DNA of 13,485 nt from Bacillota bacterium (GTDB lineage Bacteria > Bacillota > Bacilli > Alicyclobacillales > Alicyclobacillaceae): the NCBI GenBank assembly GCA_021820805.1, contig JAKADF010000030.1, positions 1 through 13,485 of the forward strand, read 5' to 3'. Below the pieces are notes generated by a model, which had not been told where the DNA came from, did no database searches, and saw nothing but the letters and a program-made list of their open reading frames with translations. The stretch's first letter is position 1, and each line of letters begins with the position of its first letter. A program made the translations under genes and the position numbers. This document shows positions 1 to 6,158 of this stretch, piece by piece.

Positions 1-294
1 GGGTCCCGTCGGCCCCGTTGGCCCAGTAGGTCCAGTAGGTCCAGTAGGTCCAGTAGGTCCTGTGGGTCCCGTGGGTCCTGTGGGTCCTGTGGGTCCTGTC
101 GGTCCAGTAGGTCCTGTGGGTCCCGTGGGTCCTGTGGGTCCTGTAGGTCCCGTGGGTCCTGTAGGTCCAGTAGGTCCAGTAGGTCCAGTAGGTCCAGTAG
201 GTCCTGTCGGTCCAGTAGGTCCAGTAGGTCCAGTAGGTCCCGTGGGTCCAGTAGGTCCTGTAGGTCCTGTAGGTCCAGTAGGTCCTGTTGGCCC
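1..294 (-). repeat. Tandem 9-bp repeat coding for (Gly-Pro-Thr)n
   Basis: About 32 copies of a 9-bp unit of the type GGACCTACT (minus strand) continue off the left edge. Variation is confined to third codon positions: Thr is ACT, ACA or ACG, Pro is any CCN, and Gly is mostly GGA with a few GGG. No amino acid changes occur, so the protein repeat is under selection while the DNA remains similar enough for slippage or unequal recombination. Length variation between strains would be expected. Confidence 0.93.
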
Positions 295-555
295 CTTATG
301 ATGATGGTGCTTGTGATGGTGTTTATGATGATGTTTGTGACATTCACATTTCTCATGGGATTCGTGATGATGACACCTTATAGAATCTTCAAGGATATTT
401 ATATATTGAATTGATTTTCCGAGTGTGTACATCGCCTTAGCTATTTTCACTTCTGCAATTTCACTTTTTCCTTTTAATAATGATTTCTTTGTATCCTTGA
501 GTTCTTCAAGAGCTTTTGTAATTTGTTTTTCAAGTCGCTGGTATCTCTCATCCAT
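1..555 (-). CDS. Collagen-like GPT-repeat protein with helical head and His/Cys-rich neck (partial, C-terminus beyond window)
   Basis: Likely a surface filament protein. The start is ATG at 555-553, preceded by a modest AGGG, and the frame stays open to base 1, so 185 codons are visible. Residues 1-60 are charged, with a heptad-like Leu/Ile pattern and no signal peptide. Residues 61-87 contain about 15 His, 3 Cys (C61, C70, C72) and several Lys. Residues 88-185 are 32 uninterrupted Gly-Pro-Thr triplets plus a final Gly-Pro. GPT-rich collagens are typical of Bacillus exosporium glycoproteins of the BclA type, where the Thr carry rhamnose-containing glycans. The head here is not the usual short BclA leader. 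The gene lies 3 bases after the 60-residue paralogue and downstream of the dTDP-rhamnose genes. Spore-surface location is inference. The missing C-terminus would show whether there is a trimerising globular tip. Confidence 0.85.
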   Translation of the reverse strand, partial: MDERYQRLEKQITKALEELKDTKKSLLKGKSEIAEVKIAKAMYTLGKSIQYINILEDSIRCHHHESHEKCECHKHHHKHHHKHHHHKGPTGPTGPTGPTGPTGPTGPTGPTGPTGPTGPTGPTGPTGPTGPTGPTGPTGPTGPTGPTGPTGPTGPTGPTGPTGPTGPTGPTGPTGPTGPTGPTGP

Positions 556-558
556 ATG

Positions 559-741
559 CTACCCTCGCCCTTTTTCTATTTTCTGGATTTCAACGAGGGC
601 TTTCCCCATGTATTTCAGTGCTTTTCCAATGTCCGTTTCAGCCTTTTCTAACTTTTCGTGTCGAACGTGATCCCTAGCTTCACGTAGTTCTCGTATAGCA
701 TTATCAAGGAGTAGCGTACTGTAATTGCGGTCCGCACTCAT
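559..741 (-). CDS. Small helical protein, paralogue of the collagen-like protein's head domain
   Basis: A 60-residue protein with start ATG at 741-739 and a strong GGAGGTGA five bases upstream. It is highly charged, has no Cys, no signal peptide and no membrane segment, and looks all-helical with heptad-like spacing. Residues 15-56 align without gaps to residues 15-56 of the downstream collagen-like protein, with 14 of 42 identical by hand count, including the shared stretch I-x-K-A...G-K. Its stop is 3 bases before the next ATG, so the two are almost certainly co-transcribed and possibly translationally coupled. It may be a partner that forms a mixed coiled coil with the filament head, or a basal-layer anchor; this is inference. 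I do not recognise a named family. Confidence 0.8.
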   Translation of the reverse strand: MSADRNYSTLLLDNAIRELREARDHVRHEKLEKAETDIGKALKYMGKALVEIQKIEKGRG

Positions 742-1066
742 GCTTTCACCTCCGTCACATCGGGCTTCATATACTAAATGCGCCGCAACCGAAATATGGC
801 AAGAAATGCGCCTAGTGACAGCAGCACAATTTTAAAAATCCTTGATTAGCACAGTTTTTTACCTCGGCAGTTTTGAAAATTACTCAGCCTTTTCGAAGCG
901 TTGCTTTATGAGAAAATAATCTTTGATTTGCGAAACTTAAATTGGCAATACCGCTATGGGGGTGTAACCTCTCCATAGGAAAACGTCACTTAGTTAAGAA
1001 ATAGGAAGAAACCAAAGAGGATTTTTAAAGGACGGAGAACGATTCGGTTTGTTCGAAAAAACAATA
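742..1066. other. Non-coding gap between rfbA terminator and collagen pair
   Basis: No convincing gene is present on either strand. It contains the weak sigma-K-like candidate near 791-817 and an imperfect hairpin at 954-978 (CTATGG paired with CCATAG, with a short GGT/ACC inner stem) that has no T-run. I could not match this hairpin to a known riboswitch class. The region probably holds the promoter and 5' leader of the downstream minus-strand pair. Confidence 0.5.
791..817 (-). promoter_or_regulatory. Possible sporulation-type (sigma-K-like) promoter for the collagen pair
   Basis: On the minus strand, CATATTTC (798-791) partly resembles the sigma-K -10 element (CATA then three bases then TA), and CAC (817-815) lies 16 bases upstream like the short AC-type -35. 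The implied start would leave a leader of about 40 bases before the ATG at 741. The match is imperfect and such motifs occur by chance in AT-rich DNA. Confidence 0.22.
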
Positions 1067-1106
1067 ATAAACAGGGCACCTTTTCATAATAAGGTGTCCT
1101 GTTTAT
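1067..1106 (-). terminator. Rho-independent terminator after rfbA
   Basis: The two 16-base arms (1067-1082 and 1091-1106) pair with a single non-Watson-Crick position and an 8-base loop. On the minus strand the hairpin is followed by a T-rich tail (TTATTGTTTTTTC). It lies 33 bases beyond the rfbA stop, so it most likely closes the rhamnose transcript and separates it from the collagen pair. In minus-strand RNA the imperfect pair is A-C, while in plus-strand RNA it would be G-U; the plus side, however, lacks an immediate U-run. Confidence 0.8.
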
Positions 1107-1138
1107 AAACTCGGTTTTTAAGGCTATTTATTGTTCTG

Positions 1139-2203
1139 CTATCGTAATACGATATTGCTCTGGTCGCCTAAAACGAAGTTCAGGGATTTAGGTTTTAAGT
1201 CTGTTGCCCTAATTGATACGTTTTTTCCAATCATACTGTTGTCAATACGAGTTGAAACATTCAAAATGGCGGTGTTCTCCATAACGATGCTGTTTTCAAT
1301 TTCGCTGTTTAGAAGGTGCACATTTGAATTAATGGAGGTGAACGGACCAACATAGGAATTTACAATATTTGAATGATGGCCAATGAGTGCCGGACCGCGA
1401 ACAATACTGTTTATCATAGTTGCGCCTTCTTCAATTATCACTCGCCCGTCTACGGCTGACGACTCATCTACATTCCCGCGAATACTCCGTTCTATCGTTT
1501 CTAACAGTATCCGATTTGCTTCGAGGACATCTTCCGGTTTTCCTGTATCTTTCCACCAATCAGTAATGGTACTAGCTTCAACTTCTGCTCCGGAGTCAAT
1601 AAGCCATTGTATGGCGTCAGTAATCTCTAATTCGTTCCTCCAAGACGGGCGAATGTAGCGAATTGCATTAAAAATCAATGGGTCAAACATGTAAACTCCT
1701 ACTACTGCTAAATTGCTCGGTGGAATCTTCGGTTTCTCCACTAGTTCAATCAGCCGGTCTCCATCGAACTTAGCCACCCCGAACCTCTCTGGTTCCGTAA
1801 CTTCACTGAGCAACACGAGTGTATTGCAGTTTCGTGTTTGAAACTCTTCCACAAAAGACTTGACCCCATTCTTAATGATGTTATCACCTAAAAACATTAA
1901 GAATGAGTCATTGCCTATGAACTGTTCAGCAACTTGTACGGCATGGGCCAGACCTTTTGGTTCAGATTGATGAAGGTATGTGATTTCGACGCCCCATGTG
2001 CTCCCGTCTCCAACTACAGATCGTATTTCGTCCCCTGTGTTACCAACAATGATGCCAATGTCCCGGATGCCAGCATCACGAATGGCTTCTATGGCGTAAA
2101 ATAAAATGGGTTTGTTAGCAACAGGTAAAAGTTGCTTAGGTCCAGTGAATGTCAGTGGACGTAATCTGGAACCTGTTCCTCCACTTAAAATTATTGCTTT
2201 CAC
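1139..2203 (-). CDS. rfbA: Glucose-1-phosphate thymidylyltransferase, long form (RmlA-type)
   Basis: Catalyses glucose-1-phosphate + dTTP to dTDP-glucose + pyrophosphate, the first step of dTDP-rhamnose synthesis, in the cytoplasm. The 354-residue product has the nucleotidyltransferase signature GGTGSRLRP at 8-16, PKQLLP at 22-27, the metal-binding LGD with D107, VEKPK at 155-159 and WWKDTGKPEDVL at 216-227. Residues from about 245 to the end form hexapeptide-like turns of a left-handed beta-helix, making this the long class seen in many deoxysugar clusters rather than the roughly 290-residue RfbA usual in rhamnose operons. The start is GTG at 2203-2201, with GGAGGG six bases upstream. A 184-base gap separates it from rfbC; it contains a TATAAT (minus strand, 2344-2339) without a good -35, so a private promoter is possible. 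Confidence 0.92.
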   Translation of the reverse strand: MKAIILSGGTGSRLRPLTFTGPKQLLPVANKPILFYAIEAIRDAGIRDIGIIVGNTGDEIRSVVGDGSTWGVEITYLHQSEPKGLAHAVQVAEQFIGNDSFLMFLGDNIIKNGVKSFVEEFQTRNCNTLVLLSEVTEPERFGVAKFDGDRLIELVEKPKIPPSNLAVVGVYMFDPLIFNAIRYIRPSWRNELEITDAIQWLIDSGAEVEASTITDWWKDTGKPEDVLEANRILLETIERSIRGNVDESSAVDGRVIIEEGATMINSIVRGPALIGHHSNIVNSYVGPFTSINSNVHLLNSEIENSIVMENTAILNVSTRIDNSMIGKNVSIRATDLKPKSLNFVLGDQSNIVLR

Positions 2204-2387
2204 AAGTTTCCCTCCGATAAGTCACTTACAAGTAAATCAGCCCGCCACGCATCATATTCGTTTAGCTTTAGCTACGTTCTAAACTCTGTGTGGGTATGCG
2301 AATACCAGGGATATTGCGGTGTCGGAGGGCTGCATGGAATTATATTATCCGCATAGTGAAAGCGTGTGGGCATAAATGGTTAGGGAA

Positions 2388-2921
2388 CTATAAGTCACCA
2401 AGCTTTGGGTGCGTCTTGTCCTTCTCTGAGACGATCACGTTGCTAAATGGCCAGTCGATGCAAAGAGCGGGATCGTCCCAAGCAATCCCTCTGTCGTGCT
2501 CTTTGGAATAGAACTGGTCGACCTTATACATCACATGAGTATTTGGAGTCAGCGTACAAAACCCATGGGCAAATCCTCGTGGGATTAAAAGTTGGCGATG
2601 GTTCTCACCGGTTAAAATGACGCCAACCCACTGTCCAAATGTCGGTGAGTTTTTCCGAATGTCTACAGCAACGTCATAGATGGCACCGGTAAGAACGGAT
2701 ACGAGCTTAGTTTGTGCCATCGGATCGTCTTGATAATGCAGTCCGCGTAGTGTACCTGCCTCCACAGATAATGAATGATTATCCTGGACGAAGTCATAAT
2801 GCATTCCGTACTGATGCATGGTTTTTCGATTATAACTTTCGGTGAAAAAGCCGCGATTATCACAATGGATGGCCGGTTCAAGGATGAGTACTTCACAAAG
2901 CTTTGTCTTTAAAATTTTCAT
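2388..2921 (-). CDS. rfbC: dTDP-4-dehydrorhamnose 3,5-epimerase
   Basis: Third enzyme of dTDP-L-rhamnose synthesis; epimerises C3 and C5 of dTDP-4-keto-6-deoxyglucose. The 177-residue cupin-fold protein has normal family length. It shows NRGFF at 22-26, the substrate-site RGLHYQ at 59-64 with catalytic His62, K72, and IPRGFAHGF at 113-121, followed by the Tyr-containing YKVDQFY at 132-138. The ATG at 2921 was chosen over an upstream in-frame ATG at 3011 because the protein then begins MKILKT as in relatives, a GAGGT lies upstream, and the longer version would overlap the rfbD end by about 70 bases. It starts 19 bases after the rfbD stop, in the same operon. Confidence 0.93.
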   Translation of the reverse strand: MKILKTKLCEVLILEPAIHCDNRGFFTESYNRKTMHQYGMHYDFVQDNHSLSVEAGTLRGLHYQDDPMAQTKLVSVLTGAIYDVAVDIRKNSPTFGQWVGVILTGENHRQLLIPRGFAHGFCTLTPNTHVMYKVDQFYSKEHDRGIAWDDPALCIDWPFSNVIVSEKDKTHPKLGDL

Positions 2922-2940
2922 GACGCGTATACCTCGCCGA

Positions 2941-3786
2941 CTAGGTTTGATTGAACTCCGATAAGAATTCATGCAACGCATCTTGCCACGCAGGTAATTG
3001 GTGAAACCCATTATTCTCTATTGCAGTGTGGGCCAACACCGAATATTTCGGACGCGGTGCAGGTCTTGGAAAGTCTTCGGTACGGCATGGACTCAAATCA
3101 ACAGACCACGAAACTTGTGAAAAAACCTCGCGGGCGAATGCATACCACGAGCAAACCCCGGTATTTGAAGCGTGGTAAGTACCGAACTTATCCGATTCTG
3201 TCAGTTCAAGCAAAAATCTGGCTAAATCCTTTGTATATGTTGGGCTTCCAAATTGATCGTCTACTACCTTTATGGGACTTCTGGATTTACCTAAATTCAA
3301 CATGGATTTGACGAAATTGCTTCCATATAATCCAAAGACCCAAGAAGTCCGTACAATAAAGTACCTATCCGTGCACTCCCGGATGAAGTTCTCGCCTGCT
3401 AATTTACTTGCGCCATATACATTTTTAGGGTTCATTTTTGCAAGTTCAGTGTACGGGTATTTCGTTTCTCCATCAAAGACATAATCCGTGCTTATGGCGC
3501 ACAGTTTTGCACCGACCCTGTTAGCAGCCTGAGCCACATAACGGCTTCCAGTCGCATTGACCAAGTACGCGTACTCGCGGTTTTCTTCTGCTTTATCCAC
3601 TGCGGTGTACGCTGCACAGTGAATGATGATATGCGGCTCTACATTCTCGATAATTTCTGTTGTTTGCTTTGCATTTGTGATATCCAGTTCATTCCGGCCA
3701 TACTCATAGACCTCATGCGATGTTGAAAATAGTTTTACGACGTCTTGACCGAGTTGCCCTTTTGCTCCCGTGACTAAAACCCTCAT
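2941..3786 (-). CDS. rfbD: dTDP-4-dehydrorhamnose reductase
   Basis: Last step of the pathway: NAD(P)H-dependent reduction of the 4-keto sugar to dTDP-L-rhamnose. It is an extended short-chain dehydrogenase of 281 residues, normal for RmlD. The N-terminal nucleotide-binding motif is GAKGQLG at 7-13, STDYVFDG is at 99-106, the catalytic YGASK (Tyr124, Lys128) at 124-128, and DQFGSPT at 177-183 in the substrate region. Its ATG overlaps the rfbB TGA by four bases (ATGA), indicating translational coupling. Transcription comes from rfbB upstream and continues into rfbC. All expected active-site residues are present. Confidence 0.95.
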   Translation of the reverse strand: MRVLVTGAKGQLGQDVVKLFSTSHEVYEYGRNELDITNAKQTTEIIENVEPHIIIHCAAYTAVDKAEENREYAYLVNATGSRYVAQAANRVGAKLCAISTDYVFDGETKYPYTELAKMNPKNVYGASKLAGENFIRECTDRYFIVRTSWVFGLYGSNFVKSMLNLGKSRSPIKVVDDQFGSPTYTKDLARFLLELTESDKFGTYHASNTGVCSWYAFAREVFSQVSWSVDLSPCRTEDFPRPAPRPKYSVLAHTAIENNGFHQLPAWQDALHEFLSEFNQT

Positions 3787-4805
3787 TTTGCATCACCAAG
3801 TCTTGAGGTATGCTTAGTTTTGTAAAAGTCTAGATAAGCACCACTTTGAATTCGTTCCCACCAATCCTTGTGGTCGAGGTACCATTGTATTGTCTGTTCG
3901 ATGCCTGTATGAAAAGAGTACTTGGGCTTCCATCCTAACTCTGTACGCAACTTCGTTGCATCGATTGCGTAGCGGCGGTCGTGACCTAAGCGATCCTTAA
4001 CAAAACAAATGAGGTCCTCCGATTTGTGTAAAACTTTTAAAATGCACTTTACGATATCAATATTTTTCCATTCATTATTTCCGCCGATGTTGTAGATTTC
4101 TCCATCAAGGCCTTTGTGAAGAACCAAGTCGATGCCTGCACAGTGATCTTCTACGTGGATCCAATCGCGGACATTAAGGCCGTCACCGTAAACTGGCAAG
4201 GGCTTATCTTGAAGTGCATGAATGACCATGAGTGGAATCAATTTTTCGGGGAATTGATATGGCCCGTAGTTATTGGAACAGCGTGTGATATTTATAGGAA
4301 GACTAAACGTTTCATGATATGATCTGACGAGTAAATCGGAGCCAGCTTTACTTGCCGAGTACGGACTGTTTGATGCGAGCGGAGTAGTTTCAGTAAAGGA
4401 TCCCGTTTCACTTAGGCTTCCATACACTTCATCCGTCGAAATATGCACAAATTTACTTACTTTATGTTTCCTAGCAGCATTAAGCAACACGTGGGTGCCA
4501 ATAATGTTTGTCTTCAGGAAGGCTCTTGGATTAAGGATACTTCTGTCTACGTGAGATTCCGCTGCGAAGTGAACAATTGCATCAACGCCATGTTCCAAAA
4601 TTGTGTCAATCTTAGCCTCATCTGTAATGTTGGCTTTTACAAATGAGTAGTTAGGATTGGATTTGACGTCGTTCAGGTTCTCAAGGTTCCCTGCGTACGT
4701 AAGGGCATCCACATTGATGATTTGGTACGTTGGGTGTTTACACAGCATATAGCGGATAAAGTTGCTCCCAATAAACCCTGCCCCGCCAGTCACAAGTAAA
4801 TTCAC
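3783..4805 (-). CDS. rfbB: dTDP-glucose 4,6-dehydratase
   Basis: Converts dTDP-glucose to dTDP-4-keto-6-deoxyglucose using bound NAD+. The 340-residue extended SDR protein has GGAGFIG at 7-13, AAESHVD at 81-87, STDEVYG at 123-129 containing the Asp-Glu acid/base pair typical of the dehydratases, and catalytic YSASK (Tyr149, Lys153). NNYGPYQFPEKLIP supports the RmlB assignment. The start is GTG at 4805-4803, with GGAGTGG about seven bases upstream. It is the first gene of the rfbB-D-C transcript, with rfbA last after a gap. Upstream is a 229-base divergent region shared with the small acidic protein gene; I see no convincing promoter there. Confidence 0.95.
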   Translation of the reverse strand: MNLLVTGGAGFIGSNFIRYMLCKHPTYQIINVDALTYAGNLENLNDVKSNPNYSFVKANITDEAKIDTILEHGVDAIVHFAAESHVDRSILNPRAFLKTNIIGTHVLLNAARKHKVSKFVHISTDEVYGSLSETGSFTETTPLASNSPYSASKAGSDLLVRSYHETFSLPINITRCSNNYGPYQFPEKLIPLMVIHALQDKPLPVYGDGLNVRDWIHVEDHCAGIDLVLHKGLDGEIYNIGGNNEWKNIDIVKCILKVLHKSEDLICFVKDRLGHDRRYAIDATKLRTELGWKPKYSFHTGIEQTIQWYLDHKDWWERIQSGAYLDFYKTKHTSRLGDAK

Positions 4806-5034
4806 TTATCTTCCACTCCATTTATAAATCGTTAAAAGGTGATTGAGGATAACGAAAGGCCAATTTGTCGTTACTGCGAACTAAGCTATTTACAAATATT
4901 CGCCTTCAGTCACTACGGTGCAGGATTGGTTCTTGATCTTTCTGTGGCTGGTTTTGTCTATGTTGATTTGTATAAATATTGCAATCGAACCACAAAATAC
5001 GTTCGTCATAAGAAACGAGGGAGGATTCACATTT

Positions 5035-5208
5035 ATGGAACATAAAAAGAAACAAGTGGAAAATTCCGAGCAGAAGAGTCAACTTGCACCCGGGCTAGAA
5101 GGTGTCTCAGGGCTTGACAGACAAGCAACATCAGAGGAAATTGCGGAAGGAAATTTTACTAAAGTTACAAAATTAGAGTATGACGAATACGACCCAAGTG
5201 ATGTGTAA
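5035..5208 (+). CDS. Small acidic hypothetical protein (57 aa)
   Basis: The start is ATG at 5035 with GGGAGG at 5019-5024, ten bases upstream. The product is hydrophilic and likely disordered, Lys-rich at the N-terminus and Glu/Asp-rich at the C-terminus, ending in a Tyr/Asp-rich LEYDEYDPSDV. There is no signal peptide, no Cys and no membrane segment. The frame stays open upstream to a GTG at 4918 and would add a hydrophobic stretch, but no ribosome site precedes that start. The gene is divergent from rfbB and convergent with the PilZ gene. I do not recognise a family. A weak promoter candidate is TATAAA at 4971-4976. Confidence 0.7.
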   Translation: MEHKKKQVENSEQKSQLAPGLEGVSGLDRQATSEEIAEGNFTKVTKLEYDEYDPSDV

Positions 5209-5230
5209 GAACTAAGAGCTAAATTAATCC

Positions 5231-5264
5231 AACAGGCTGTCTGTTAATCCAGGCCTATTTTTTT
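5231..5264 (+). terminator. Probable terminator for the small acidic protein gene
   Basis: AGGC/GCCT-type pairing (about 5235-5256, with a bulge) or the alternative AACAG/CTGTT stem at 5231-5245 is followed by seven T at 5258-5264. The stem is weak but the T-run is clear. It overlaps the last codons of the convergent PilZ gene, where the T-run encodes the terminal Lys codons on the other strand. Confidence 0.45.
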
Positions 5265-5644
5265 AATCGGCGGCGGTTCACTGCGATGCGCATTATTTCC
5301 CGTTCAAGTCGCTCCTTTTCAGAATGTGTTAAATTTACCCACTTTACACCAATAAAGTAATTTTTATTTTTGACGCCCCGAAACCAGACAATTGCTGCAG
5401 ACAGGAGATACTCTGTACCTAATTTAAATTTAACCGTGAGACATTTATTCTCTTCAGGGCAAGTATCGTAAGATTGAATTTGTGCACCGTCATTTGAGAT
5501 ATCGATGATAGTAGAGTCGTGAAATACTTGGTTATCTCCAGCAATGCTAGCTTTCATATGTATTTGAATACGAACTTGTTTCCGTCTGTCTACAAGAAGC
5601 GAAGATGTTTCATTATTAAAGTTCGTATTTGATTGTCCTCTCAT
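5255..5644 (-). CDS. PilZ-domain protein (probable c-di-GMP receptor)
   Basis: A 129-residue single-domain PilZ protein, probably a cytoplasmic effector binding cyclic di-GMP. Both halves of the ligand motif are intact: RxxxR as R21-K-Q-V-R25, and D/N-x-S-x-x-G as D48-I-S50-N-D-G53. Beta-strand-rich sequence follows, then a charged C-terminal helix ending in RRRLKK. The start at ATG 5644 was chosen because AGAGGTGAT sits just upstream; an in-frame ATG at 5683 lacks such a site and would add 13 residues. The gene stands alone, convergent with the small acidic protein gene. The partner process is unknown; control of surface polysaccharide or motility would be typical for the family. Confidence 0.87.
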   Translation of the reverse strand: MRGQSNTNFNNETSSLLVDRRKQVRIQIHMKASIAGDNQVFHDSTIIDISNDGAQIQSYDTCPEENKCLTVKFKLGTEYLLSAAIVWFRGVKNKNYFIGVKWVNLTHSEKERLEREIMRIAVNRRRLKK

Positions 5645-5804
5645 AAGGATCACCTCTGATAACAGCTTACATAATGCGTTCACTGTTCGAAGCTGTACTT
5701 CTGTTTAATACAGTGTCTAACATAACATAAACAGGAGAAGGGTAGAACGTAATTTGACCTGAAATTGGAAGTTGTTTTTCCATAATGACCCGCTGTGTAC
5801 ATTA

Positions 5805-5818
5805 TGTAAACGTTTGTA
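5805..5818 (+). promoter_or_regulatory. cre-like catabolite-control operator
   Basis: TGTAAACGTTTGTA matches the CcpA operator consensus (TGnAAnCGnTnnCA) except for one base near the end. A weaker relative, TGTAAACATTTCTA, begins at 5842. It lies about 155 bases upstream of the proposed -35 of the TRAP receptor gene. Carbon-catabolite control would suit an organic-acid transporter, but near-palindromic AT-rich sites can also bind other LacI-type regulators. Confidence 0.4.
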
Positions 5819-5972
5819 AAACATATATGTACTAAAAAGTATGTAAACATTTCTAGTATAAATGTTCGTGTACTAAAACGTCTTATTTCTTTATCGCTAT
5901 CGTATAAATAAATTGCCCAGGAAGGGAAATTTACGGTTAAAAATCTTGCGAAATTATTTTTATTTTTGTGTA

Positions 5973-6000
5973 TTGAATATTCTATTAACTCATTTATAAT
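5973..6000 (+). promoter_or_regulatory. Sigma-A type promoter for the TRAP receptor gene
   Basis: TTGAAT at 5973-5978 and a perfect TATAAT at 5995-6000 are separated by 16 bases. Transcription would begin near 6007, giving a 5' leader of about 150 bases before the TTG start at 6159. Confidence 0.6.
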
Positions 6001-6158
6001 AAGTCCTGTAAAATTATCTTAATATTCTTTATCTGCATTTTTAAGGTATTGCAGGTAATACATCTTTCGTTAGACGGAGGTGGGATACCAAAACGCCATA
6101 TCGGTAAGGAACGCTTTTAGAAACCACTATAGACGTAATAATTACGGGGGGTTAAGTC

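Larger units (their letters stand above)
5645..6158. other. Long AT-rich control region between PilZ and TRAP receptor genes
   Basis: No gene is supported here. The stretch holds a cre-like site, two direct-repeat pairs, inverted repeats (ACATATATGT at 5821-5830, and AACATTT at 5846-5852 with AAATGTT at 5860-5866) and a sigma-A promoter near 5973-6000, followed by a leader of about 150 bases. A purine-rich GGAGGTGGG at 6075-6083 has no start codon at a useful distance. Both flanking genes read outward, so promoters in both directions are expected. Confidence 0.6.

Noticed and set aside
1..294. CRISPR-like or satellite repeat
   Set aside because: The 9-bp units have no spacers and keep a perfect Gly-Pro-Thr reading, so this is coding repeat.
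62..301. Plus-strand frame coding for (Gly-Pro-Val)n
   Set aside because: It is the mirror of the minus-strand GPT repeat. Only the minus frame has a proper start, a non-repetitive head and an upstream co-oriented gene.
954..978. Riboswitch upstream of the collagen pair
   Set aside because: Only a short imperfect hairpin is visible and it matches no riboswitch core that I recognise.
2922..3011. N-terminal extension of rfbC from ATG 3011
   Set aside because: It would overlap the rfbD end by about 70 bases and add 30 residues absent from the family; ATG 2921 has a ribosome site and the normal N-terminus.
4918..5034. Membrane-segment extension of the small acidic protein from GTG 4918
   Set aside because: The frame is open and encodes a hydrophobic stretch, but no ribosome site precedes it, whereas ATG 5035 has GGGAGG. 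It remains a remote possibility.
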